Below the pieces are notes generated by a model, which was given only the letters and a program-made list of their open reading frames with translations, did no database searches and was not told where the DNA came from. 64,000 nt of DNA from Phycomyces blakesleeanus NRRL 1555(-) (taxonomy: Eukaryota > Mucoromycota > Mucoromycetes > Mucorales > Phycomycetaceae): positions 307,776 to 371,775 of the forward strand of contig NW_017265153.1 in NCBI RefSeq assembly GCF_001638985.1, written 5' to 3'. Below, in pieces: positions 48,318 through 61,361 of the stretch. The stretch's first letter is position 1, and every line of letters begins with the position of its first letter. The position numbers were made by a program, and so were the translations under genes.

Positions 48318-48540
48318 TTATTTCCGACAAGTTCCTTTCTCAGAGCAGCACTGTATGTGACCTGAATATAGAGAGCAACCGTCATTTCCGGATTTAATTT
48401 CACATGGAATGGGACTTTTGACAAGATGCGCTGGGGAAGTATAAGCTTCTGCAACTAGACTAGAGATAAAATATATTATGATCCCATAGCACGTTAATAA
48501 ACCCCGATATAATCTGGGATACAAATACTTAGAAACACTG
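48318..48540 (-). other. Possible small secreted cysteine protein fragment
   Basis: The frame contains a hydrophobic segment (LLTCYGIIIYFISSLVAEAY) followed by about 40 residues with five cysteines (IPCEIKSGNDGC, HIQCCSEKGTC). It resembles a signal peptide plus a small Cys-rich domain. There is no ATG in the frame; an AG acceptor sits just upstream at about 48541, but no leading exon with a start was found. It could be a remnant or the last exon of an unseen gene. Confidence 0.25.
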
Positions 48541-48919
48541 GAAATAATAAGACTTCTTCTCCTGGAATTATGGCAGCATCATTAGCATTGTATGTTTGGT
48601 AGTAGCATCTAGGTAACCTCTGTAGCTCTTATTTTCCTCGAAGCAAAGGCGTGTCCTTCTACGGATCTAAACAAGATCTCTGGTTCGAAGCCTACTATTT
48701 TTATTCATTCGTTCGAAAGTATATCTGATGAAGCGCTTGGCAAGCAAACACTGAAACCAACAATAGCTTTAGTATACTTCTTATGAAGTCAACAACGACA
48801 TATAATTGCTTTTGAAGAAAATGACGAAAGGACACTTTGAGAAATCCGCTATATTGCTACCAAGTCGTTTAAGAAATGCAATGATATCCAACTAAGCCCA
48901 AAAAGACTAGGATCTAGAA

Positions 48920-49201
48920 ATGGCGAAGAATACAAACACGAACTTTAATAAGATTGCAGCTTGTGTAGAATATTATGAAAAAAGAATCAAGCGAGTAACA
49001 CTGAAGAGACTAAAGAAGTATGCACAATATGGTGTCAAGTACATAATCAAGAAGCTGAAGACGGACGAAGAGAATATTGTTGTGACACCCATTAAGCAAG
49101 AAAAATATAGAGCTAGGCTCAGATTGGGAGTTTACTATATAAAAAAAAGGCTTGTTTTAACAATGTTCCTTTTTAGTATTCCTAAAAGCAAAGGTATCTA
49201 A
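48920..49201 (+). CDS. Doubtful lysine-rich small protein
   Basis: A 93-aa open frame starting MAKNTNTNFNKIAACVEYYE, with repeated basic helix-like stretches (RVTLKRLKKYAQYGVKYIIK). No family recognised. Codon content is A-rich like the surrounding spacer, so it may be chance or the remains of a transposon gene. Confidence 0.25.
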   Translation: MAKNTNTNFNKIAACVEYYEKRIKRVTLKRLKKYAQYGVKYIIKKLKTDEENIVVTPIKQEKYRARLRLGVYYIKKRLVLTMFLFSIPKSKGI

Positions 49202-49488
49202 TGGTGTAGTATGATCTGCTAATATACCATATGTTAAATAAAACTTTTCTTTCTTATCTGAATCGACACGACATGTAGTTAAGATTAATAAAGAGGCGTA
49301 TGTTTTTTTTTTCCTTTGAGAAATGAGTACCCTTGTTGCTTTGGTATTTCTTTAAAGGTAGTATAATATCCTTGTACTTTTATATATATAATATATTTAT
49401 TTAGTTATTTATAAAGGATGAGGGTATCTTTTTTGATGTGCATAAAATATAATAAAAGAATCAATTAATCTATCTATATCTATCTATA

Positions 49489-52088
<2,600 letters not shown>

Positions 52089-52500
52089 CTTTAAAGAAAT
52101 TTAAATTGAAGAAGAAAAGTAGTAGAAAAATATAAAAAAAAAGAAGGAAGAAATATATATATATATATAAATATATCCTGAACAAGGTTGAAATATATAT
52201 AGGCTATGAAAAATAGAGTGTCACTGGCTGTGTATCACAATGGTAGCTAGAATTTCCTTTGGGTCAGGTCACTTTCTAGGGCTTCAAAGCTTATGTGTTC
52301 TAAAAAAGTTTCTCAAGTCACGCCATTTATTACAGGTTCTTTTTTTTTGTTTTTTGTTTTTTGAGAAAGCTAATAAAAATGTTTTTATCTATGATACTTC
52401 TTATCAAGGAAGAATGGTATATGACAGCAAGAAATTATAAATTGTAAATGTGTTCTATAAAAATAAAAATAAAAATAAAAATAAAAATAAAGAAATGGGC

Positions 52501-53184
52501 TTAATACCAGCCAAGAAGCTTCCACCATCCCAAGCCAAGTGTGAAATAAACTAGCATATAAAATCCAGCCAAGGTAAATCCGATTATAAACCATCTTGGA
52601 CGTGACACATAACCAAGAGTATAGTACATTGTTGCCATGCCTAAAGAGAAAGAAGAGAAATAAAGCAGTAAAATTAATATACATGTAATTAAATAAGCAA
52701 ATAAATGCAACTTGCCTGTAGAAAAGTTGGTCTATGTTTTATTTTATACAAAAAGATAATGCAAGAAACCAAAGGTCAGTTATTCTTCTTCATCATTTAC
52801 AGCTCATACATATTGGTATCATTATTCTCTTACCATGCAACCTCCTAGAGATCCAAAGTAAGCCACAAGAGCAGTTAAGACCATAGGAGAGGCACCCAAT
52901 GCATGGCCAGCATCCAAAAAGGTACCAACGAATGCAACAGTGTGTGCACTCAAAGAAGAAAACATAAATGTTGTTAAGAAGTAGGCCGAGGAAAGGGCAA
53001 GTACAGGAGGAAGATTAAAATGGACAATTGCTATAGAAATCTTGTGGCCCATGAATGCAGATGCGCCTGCTTCGGAGAGCTGTTGAGCGATAGTAACAAA
53101 TCCTCCAAGCCAGAATAAAGAATCCCACTATTAATTAAACATGAAAATATGTATAAGCGAACAGCTATAGTAGAGCAAGACTAA

Positions 53185-53215
<31 letters not shown>

Positions 53216-54675
53216 TAATACAATTTACGTACTGCATTTGTGTTTGTAGATACGTCCTTCCAAGTTATGGTTGATGTGTGTAAAAGAACGGCAATTCCGA
53301 TCAGGGCCACCAGTGTGGAATCAATATTTGTGTATCCACCAGTTACCCACAGACTCAGGCAAAGTATAAGAACCCAACAAAGGCACTAGTAGATAGATAA
53401 ACATAATGTTTAGCCTTAAATAAAAGAGAAAAAACATATATGCACAAGCAGAATTTTGGGGATGTTTGTATATATTACCCATTCTTTGGATGACATGGGG
53501 CCCATGCGGGCCAGCTCATCTCGAGCATGCCTTACTACCCCGTTTCGTGGAGAATGAGTAGAGGATTCAAAGGTCTTGTCTGGCTTATTTAGCCCACAGA
53601 ACCACCAGATCAGCGGTGGTAGAGAAATTGCGCAAAATAGGGCAGGCACACAACTTCCTGTTAACCAGGTCATAAAGTTAAATTCCATGTCTGGATATAG
53701 TTGAGCAGCCTTGGCTAGGACTATTGGATTGGGAGCCATGCCTAGACAAAGAAATTGTATTAAATATATTTATTTAATAAATCAAAATTTGTATATATAA
53801 TAAAAAAATATTACCTGTCAGGTACATTGAGGCCGAAATAAGGTTGGCATGAGATCCAACTAGTGTCAGGAATCCTCCCAGCTTGGGATCCTGGGTAGGT
53901 GATGAGCCAAGTGTTTTTGCAATGGAGTTCACAACTGGGAGGACAATGCCACCACCGCGTGCTGTATTACTTGGAACAAACGGAGCCAAAAGGAGTTCTA
54001 AATAGTTTGACCAGAAATGAATACACACTTATGTACAATTTGATTTTTTTTTAAAAAAAAAATCTTTTTACAACTCTACCTGAAAGAACAATGGCATATC
54101 CTAGTCCAATAATATGCTGACCGAATGTCTTGACCATCAAAAGAGAGACACGCTGTCCAAGCTGGGTAACCTCGACAGCCTTTCCTAGATGAAAGGCAGC
54201 AAAGATCAACCAGACAACGGAGCTTGAGAACCCTGTGAGAGCCTGTTCAAACGAGTCCTTTGACCCTTTGCACTGATAAATTCCACCTGTCTGGGTATTC
54301 TCATCTCCGCAAAGTCGACATTCGATACTCAGGCCAGTTGCTCGGTCTTTACACTGGAAGGACTGGGTAAGCGACAAGACTATGAGGGCACTAAGGACCA
54401 GAAGGGATATGTCTACACCTGTGGTTATAAGGGCAAATATACAGCTAGTAATGGTTGTTGGTTAAGAACAATAATGTGATATTCATTCATTCATTTTGTT
54501 GGTTGTTTCTTTTGTACCTTGTAAAGACAGCCAAAAGACGAATGGCTGTCTGAGTGAGTTCCTCGGTGGGAGTCACACCAAACCAAATTACGGAGCCAAG
54601 TAGAAGAGAAGGAACAAGTGAGACAAGTTTACTATGATACAATGTGAGGAACCAAGGTTCTCCTTTATAGAAAAA

Positions 54676-54715
<40 letters not shown>

Positions 54716-54899
54716 AAACAATGTTTATAAGAACAAGTTTTCCAAGAGATATTCTTGTTGAATTGACTGGCTTACGGGTGGAGTGAGGTTTTGTGTTGGC
54801 CAGCAGGAAGGTGTTTTCATTTGGATATCTCTCAGGTACAAAAGGTTGAATTGGTTGGCTCTCTTGCTCTTCTGATATAGGATGAGTCATTAGAGCCAT
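52501..54899 (-). CDS. DASS-family dicarboxylate (2-oxoglutarate/malate-type) transporter
   Basis: Polytopic membrane transporter of the divalent anion:sodium symporter family, closest in pattern to plastid DiT1 and bacterial CitT/YbhI-type proteins. Starts MALMTHPISEEQESQPIQPF (cytoplasmic). Signature blocks appear in order: ALTGFSSSVVWLIFAAFHLG, IIGLGYAIVLSELLLAPFVP, SNTARGGGIVLPVVNSIAKT, MAPNPIVLAKAAQ, MGPMSSKEW, WKDVSTNTNAWDSLFWLGGF and a C-terminus ending LGLGWWKLLGWY. About eight exons, including a 16-nt one at 52731-52716 whose following intron (52715-52641) begins with GC. That join produces CMTNFSTGMATMYYTLGYV, matching the family's C-terminal region. An insert with four cysteines (FQCKDR, ECRLCGD, YQCKGS) lies between helices near residue 125-155. 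Substrate is inferred from family only. Confidence 0.9.
53184..53208. repeat. (TA)n dinucleotide repeat in a transporter intron
   Basis: About 12 TA units inside an intron of the DASS transporter gene. Confidence 0.85.
54669..54717. repeat. GAAA tetranucleotide repeat in a transporter intron
   Basis: About twelve perfect AAAG units in the first intron of the DASS transporter gene; on the coding strand this is a CTTT pyrimidine tract. Confidence 0.9.
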
Positions 54900-56105
54900 T
54901 GTGCAAATTGGAACAAGATTGAGGTGAGAAGTTGGATGAGTTAGTCTTTTATATATATATATATATTTATTTATTTAAAAAATTCAATGAACGAGAGTGA
55001 TCCAAACCAAGAGTGTAACAATGGATGACATGAAAGATATACAAGTCTGTATTGCAGGTGATTTAGTCATTGGAGCAATGAAAACTGAGTTAATTTTTTG
55101 GCTTTTTTTTTTCTCTCTCTCTTTTGTAGGATTTGCTCCTTGAGATGGATATATAGTATAGTATAGTATATTCCCCTGCAGTTATATTGAAGACATTTCT
55201 ATATCAACACAGACTGTCTATTGCTTGGATCTATTGCGGGTATCTGAAGCCCTTTGTTTTCTTTAGAAAGAAATTATTCCATTCTCTTTGTGCTTATGAT
55301 TTAGGTGCTGTAAAATATTGGCCGTATAGCTCATGAGATCATATTCATTCCGGATACACCGAATAGATATTTATATATATATTTCCCCACATATCCTATA
55401 GCAACCACACTCTCCTGTTGCATTTCTATACCAGGAAGGTAAGACCAAGGCACGTTTGCTTCCATCTATATCTTTTCCCAAACTCCAATTCGCTCTGATT
55501 TTCTTACTTGATCCAATCATCGTTATTACTCCTTGACGTGGTTACCATCAGTATACACACTCACACAACATCTGATCTATACAGAATAGTTAAATATACA
55601 TACAAATGAAATTCTTTCTCTTACAGAAATCACTGTACAGAATAGATTTTATCTTTTGGTAAATCAAGGATAGCCGAATGGAATAGCTTTGAGCCGGAAA
55701 TAATACATGTGCGTGTAATTATATACATAGATACATAGATACATATATACATATATAGATCCAGGTCCAAGGGCTATTTGCATAAAGTTGAGGGAAATAA
55801 GTGGCGAATGACAGGGCGGATATATCCAATACATTTCTCGAGATTGAGAACTTTTTTTTTTGTTTTTTTGATATTTATTTAATTTTGTGTTGAGGCTGTA
55901 AAACGGGAAAAAAAATAGGAGAGCAGGATAGAATTGAATTTCTACTTTTAGCTTCTGTGCTAGACAATCCATAAAATGTGGTTTTCCTTTTGAGATGTTT
56001 TAAATTTAATAATATACATAAATATTTTCTATTATAAAATCAAGGGTTCCAGGTACCAAAAAAAAAGTTGCTTCCGTCTGCCAGCAAAAAATATATAAAA
56101 TGTTT

Positions 56106-56250
56106 CTGGCCTGACCTGGCTTGATCTGACCTGGCTTGGCTTGGCTTGGACTAAACTGAACTAAACTGAACTGAATTGAACTGGACTAGACTAGCATGGC
56201 CTGGCCTGGCCTGTCCTGGGATGACCTGTCCTGACCTGTCCTGACCTGCG
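56106..56250. repeat. Degenerate CTGRM pentanucleotide satellite, 29 units
   Basis: Twenty-nine consecutive pentamers without a single insertion or deletion (145 bp). Base 2 is T in all 29; base 3 is G in 25 and A in 4; base 1 is mostly C; bases 4-5 are mostly GC, AC, AA or TC. The units drift in blocks: CTGGC/CTGAC at both ends and CTAAA/CTGAA in the middle. Confidence 0.85.
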
Positions 56251-57769
56251 AGTGTGACAGAATTGGATAAATCAACTTAATTATACGTCATAAATCATTG
56301 TCTTCATAATGACAAATATTTGATATTGGATATTGATAATTGTAATGATATTCTAGTGCCTTGCATGGGGTAAAACTCTGCTCCCCTTGTGTATCATATA
56401 TATATAAAAAGGGAAAACGTTTTTGCCACAAGGGTGCATCTCAATCAACAAAAGATCTTTAAATATATCAAGAGCTTGATAATCTATTTCCCATCAAGAT
56501 TACAAATAAAAATCCCTATAATTATTTTTCACTATATATGAGTACAGCTCGTGCTTTATATTAAGCATCAAAGCTTACCAGTAAAAATGAAAGGTTACTA
56601 TGTAGATCTCTAAAGAATAATAAAAAGGCAAGAAAGAGAGCTGATTACACCCGTATTTCGGCGCTATTGAGTACAACTAACAAATTAATTAGAGATATTT
56701 TGGCTTGAATTTATTTTACTCAATATATAAATAAATAAAAGGCAGGCAGGCATGCAGACATGCATATTATCTACCAATCTCAACTTGATTTCATATGAAA
56801 TTAACGTGTATCTCTAAACTCTACACATCATGAAACTCATTTCATCATCATCATCATTCAAAAATAGCAAGGTTATCAAAGCAAAGCATTGATTTCCGAA
56901 ATGGATTTGACCGTAACCATGGCTATCAACCTTAAAATTTTATTTTATTTTCTCTTTTGTAGTACTCATCAAGCTCATTAAGAATACTGTACAAGAGAGG
57001 ATAATTTATGTATGTATTGAAATTCTTTCTTTATTTCTTTATTTCTTTATTTCTTTATAAATGCATATACCATAGAACAATTATAGAACCATAAATAATT
57101 ACTTAATTACTAATTGGTAATTGGTAACAAGTGACCCTTAACCAGAAGTACTCTGCAGTTATAACGGAATGCAATAGCAGTAGTAACGAGTTCAGCCTGG
57201 ATACTAATACCAATTCCATGGTATACACGGGATTCAATTGCCCTGCTCTTATTAACAACTGAACTGAATACAACCAATACAGATGTAAATTGTATCTATG
57301 CTGCGCAGAAACAAGTCAAGAGAATAAAATTCAGTATCCTGATAACGCCACGCTTCTTCTTTTCCTTTTCTTTTTCTATTAAAAATAAAATAAAACGGAA
57401 AAAAAGGGAGAGGGGGGAAATATTTGGTAGCAGTTTGAATGAGAATAACCTGTCTTTATGGCACTAATTTTGTACACTCATGGGATGACCCTTTCTTTTG
57501 ACATTACGGGACCAACCCAGGAAGTCTCCGAGACTATAAGACCGTACAACTCACTCTTTCTTCCAAAACTACATACATATATCTTGAATTCATAACCACC
57601 CTTTGTGATGGTAAATTTAGATTTCTATTTGGTTTCTGATTTACAAAATAAAGAAAAGAAAAATAGGAGGCTTATTTGGAAGATCGAGTCAAAAGTTGTA
57701 TTCACACACAGGAAAGAAGAGTAAAGGAAGCCAGACATTGGTTATTCCTAACGAAGCTCACTGGAGCTG

Positions 57770-57770
<1 letters not shown>

Positions 57771-57801
<31 letters not shown>
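57771..57801. repeat. (TA)n dinucleotide repeat
   Basis: About 15 TA units in the spacer. Confidence 0.9.
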
Positions 57802-57806
<5 letters not shown>

Positions 57807-59386
57807 CTTGGATGAGCATTGAAATCTCCTGTTTGTTAATGTACAGGGCGATCCTGGCCTTGAACCGAATGATTTAGAATATATATATAAAAGGTCATTT
57901 TAGATTTACCCAAAATTGTTGAAATTGTGTTATACTCTTTAGGAAGTTTATTTCTTAAAAGGCTGTTCAAATCTAATTGAACACATACACACATACAATT
58001 TGTATTGATCATTTTTTTTTGCAAAATGTTTTACGATAAACAAGGACTCCGATAATCAAAGAGGTGTTTTGATTAGACATTTTCTGGTAAATCGCTCTCT
58101 TAAACTGTACACACCCACACCCACACCAGTTAATATATATCTTTTTTTTTTAGATATACAAGGTGCCTTGACACGAGATCTATGGATCAATAGAGCACTA
58201 TATGAGTTATATGATAAGAGCTTGTAGGATTCATTGCTTGATAATTTTAGTGAAAATAAGCCCATGAAGTACTACTAAATGTCTTATTTGATATTGTAGA
58301 GATAGTTTATTACAAAAACACAATATAAATATATCTAATAAAATCTCCTGATAAAAGAAAAATTAATACTCGAGATTTTACCTTTAATATAATATCATGT
58401 TGTATAGCAGAGATACCCAGCAATCCCGGGTTAATTATTTGATATTATCATTATCATATATTCATAAAATAAGTAAATCAAACTTACAAGTTCGTTCATT
58501 AATAAGAAGAATAATACTATGAATTTTATTTTATTTTTATGTGATTCTGGATATTATTTTGTGCCTGAAAATATAATAACTAATTAAATAATACAATTGT
58601 TTCAATTTATCATTGTGGCTGTTTCAAAAAAAATTGCTTTTAAAAAAAAAACCTTGTATTTGGAACTTTTGGAAGATCTGGTCGATGAATTGTCAGACAT
58701 CAGAAAAATTATTGTACTCTCTTGCTCACTTGGATTTTCATTTGATATTTAAATAGTAAAAATAATACAATTATAACCTTTTTCTTAATGCTAGGTAACA
58801 TACCCATAGTTTTTTGTTTTTGGTGTTAGTGTAGAAAGTATTATACTACGCTGTATTATACTATATTATCAGATTCTTTTTCTTTCCTTTTTGTCCAATA
58901 TTTCCTACACTTCACTAACAGAATATAATATCCTTTTGAATCGGAACCATTGTTTAAATGAAAGCGTGGGCAAAACAGGTTAGATTGTCAATGGGGGGCA
59001 CTATGACCCGGAGAAGTGGACAAGGAAGTACAATCGTTAAAATATGTATCTTGGTGTTTCTGTTTCCGCAATTTCATATAAAAAAATAATATAATTATTT
59101 AATAGACCGCTTGTTTTTTTTTTATATATATACAAAAAAGAAACCCCACTTTGAGACCTTATTATCAACTCAACATGGTCCTGACCCTCTTCCACTCTCT
59201 TTCTTTCCCTTTTCTCTCTTTTCTTGGATACTGGCTGCCAAGGCTAGGAAAAAGAAGAAGAACAATAAAGGCCCAAGCTGGATACATCTTCCTTTCTACC
59301 CTGCCTCAGTCAAGGACCCACTCAAATTTAACCTCTTTTCACTTCCACTCCTTTCATTTAGTCTTTCCTTTTAACATAGCCTTGTA

Positions 59387-61306
59387 ATGATTCCACTATC
59401 TATCATACTCGTAGCCTTTTTACAGTTAACATCCTTAGGTCTCGGGCAACCCATAAAAACCAATGAACCACGTATCCACCATACCCTTGTACGATTGCCA
59501 AATAACACCATTGTATCCATCGGTGGATTCAGCACACTCGACCAAACCTTTGTAGACACTCAAACCCATCTAGACACCCTACAGACCCACAGAGACCAGT
59601 CTATTGCTGGCCATACGTCGCACTGGTATCCACCCACCCAGTCAATTGTGTCGCTATTTGGTTTGCACGGGCCTGGCATTCAGACAAGAGACGAAAGACG
59701 TTTGGCAGACCGACACAGGAACAGTTACACCAGCACATTGCCAGTTTCCCGGTATGGCCATACATCAACTCTTTTGGGCAAAGACCTCTATGTACATGGC
59801 GGGTTTTCGATCAACGCGGACCAATTGGTGCCTTTGAGCGATCTATGGCTCTTTCGATGGCGATCAAAGACATGGACACAACCCTCATTGCACACACAAA
59901 ACAACCAGAGAATACCAATTGCAGGTCACACTACCGTAAACTACCAGAATTGGCTCTTGTCTTGCTTTGGAATAACCAAAAATAACGAATTGATGTCCCA
60001 TTGTACCTGTTACGACACAATTACATCCACCGTTCATACAATTCTCGAGGCATCTCTACCAAAGCCACGAACCATGGCTACCATGACAACATTTCCCTTT
60101 GACCCGTCACGCGCAATATTGTTTGGTGGCATGGGCTCAGAAGGTCTCTTGCTGAGCGATGCATGGGAAATCGATATGAGCCAATTACCAGCCCACATCT
60201 CATGGCGCAAGTTAGCTCAAGGTCAACCCCGCGCAGGCCATGCTGCCGTGTTTACAGATGATTCAATTGTTCTATTTCACGGTGGACTAGACGAGAGTAA
60301 CCAATTGACCGAAAAATCTCTAGAATTTGACACAAATACCTTTACTTGGGTACTATCTCCTGGTGTTTTTCGTCAGCAGTTAATCAAAAGAGCAGACGAA
60401 AGTAATGCCGGAAAAATAGCAGGAATTGCTGTAGGATGTGTAGCGGGTGTAATAATAATAGGTGGATGTCTGTTTATGGTGTGGTATCGCCGTCGCCAGG
60501 CAAAATCTGTTCAAGACAAAGCGTCACATAATCCTCGGTTTAGCTACGCCCTATCCGGATCTAACCAAAGACGTTCAGCTGCATCAGAAGTATCTACTGT
60601 CTTGCAGGCACCCGCAGTTGCCATTCGCTCCTCACGCCTTACACCCATGAATCGTACCTCGGAATTGTTCCCCTCAATTGCAGAGACCTCTGGCATAATT
60701 CCTATCCACTTTCCATCTGTAGCAGAGTATTCAGAGCGACATAATAATCAACATCAACATCAACAACAACATCACCAGCAACAACAACAACAACAATACC
60801 AAAAGTCAAGGAGTACACCGAATATTACAAAGACAAATTCAATAATATCTGACACTCCATCAGTGAAATCAACATCATCATCACCATCCATGGGACCATC
60901 GATTGCTTTTACACCAGCACGTATCAATAATCGGTTAAGTGAACGGCCAACAAGCGATGCTCTGTGGATGCAGGCCATTCTCAATAACTCGCTTATCTGG
61001 AAAGATGAATCTGAAACAAACCAAGCAGCAGCTCAAGTTTCGGTTCCTCCGTCTCCACGTCTCCTACAGCCTCCCTTAACACCTACATCTCCTGCATTCC
61101 CTCGAAGACCATCAAGCGATAGTCACAAATCTGTATCATCTATTCAATGGGTAGGATTCAATGAAGGCATGGATTACCGCTGGTATCCAGGTCTTCAAGT
61201 AACAAATCTGCGCAAGAGTCAGCTCTCGCTCAGTACAAACAGTAACCCAGGTACGCCCACCTTTCCACCTGCAGACAGTAGTGGCTCTTCTATTCATCAT
61301 CAATAA
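59387..61306 (+). CDS. Kelch-repeat single-pass membrane protein
   Basis: Intronless, 639 aa. A signal peptide (MIPLSIILVAFLQLTSLGLG) leads a Kelch propeller: NNTIVSIGGFS, GHTSTLLGKDLYVHGGFS, RAILFGGMGSEG and AGHAAVFTDDSIVLFHGG are blade motifs. One transmembrane helix (GIAVGCVAGVIIIGGCLFMV, about 345-370) is followed by YRRRQ and a 270-residue cytoplasmic tail rich in S, P, Q and H (HQHQQQHHQQQQQQQYQ near 60760-60800). It resembles the first half of the other Kelch gene in this window in signal, propeller and TM, but has no second membrane module. Probably a cell-surface or wall-associated receptor-like protein; ligand unknown. A CT-rich promoter tract lies just upstream. Confidence 0.85.
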   Translation: MIPLSIILVAFLQLTSLGLGQPIKTNEPRIHHTLVRLPNNTIVSIGGFSTLDQTFVDTQTHLDTLQTHRDQSIAGHTSHWYPPTQSIVSLFGLHGPGIQTRDERRLADRHRNSYTSTLPVSRYGHTSTLLGKDLYVHGGFSINADQLVPLSDLWLFRWRSKTWTQPSLHTQNNQRIPIAGHTTVNYQNWLLSCFGITKNNELMSHCTCYDTITSTVHTILEASLPKPRTMATMTTFPFDPSRAILFGGMGSEGLLLSDAWEIDMSQLPAHISWRKLAQGQPRAGHAAVFTDDSIVLFHGGLDESNQLTEKSLEFDTNTFTWVLSPGVFRQQLIKRADESNAGKIAGIAVGCVAGVIIIGGCLFMVWYRRRQAKSVQDKASHNPRFSYALSGSNQRRSAASEVSTVLQAPAVAIRSSRLTPMNRTSELFPSIAETSGIIPIHFPSVAEYSERHNNQHQHQQQHHQQQQQQQYQKSRSTPNITKTNSIISDTPSVKSTSSSPSMGPSIAFTPARINNRLSERPTSDALWMQAILNNSLIWKDESETNQAAAQVSVPPSPRLLQPPLTPTSPAFPRRPSSDSHKSVSSIQWVGFNEGMDYRWYPGLQVTNLRKSQLSLSTNSNPGTPTFPPADSSGSSIHHQ

Positions 61307-61361
61307 AAAAAAACAAATCCAAATATATATATATATATATACTTCTTTATTGTTGTCTCTA

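Larger units (their letters stand above)
47865..49488. other. 1.6 kb spacer with small open frames
   Basis: Convergent 3' flanks of the Kelch fusion and PFK2 genes, with a T19 tract near 48075-48095. It holds a lysine-rich plus-strand frame (48920-49201, 93 aa) and a Cys-containing minus-strand fragment (48318-48540); neither has a supported gene model. Confidence 0.5.
54900..59386. other. 4.5 kb divergent spacer
   Basis: Head-to-head promoters of the transporter (minus) and second Kelch gene (plus), with no gene in between. It holds the CTGRM pentamer satellite, a TTTCTTTA run (57025-57057), a (TA)n run (57771-57801), and a pyrimidine-rich tract just before 59387. Low-complexity open frames here (for example 55664-55972) are not called. 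Confidence 0.55.

Noticed and set aside
48676..48695. GGTTCGAAGCC, resembling a tRNA T-arm
   Set aside because: No matching acceptor, D or anticodon arms could be found nearby.
59111..59374. Open frames directly upstream of the second Kelch gene
   Set aside because: They translate the CT-rich promoter tract (Leu, Ser, Phe, Pro runs) and lack any domain.
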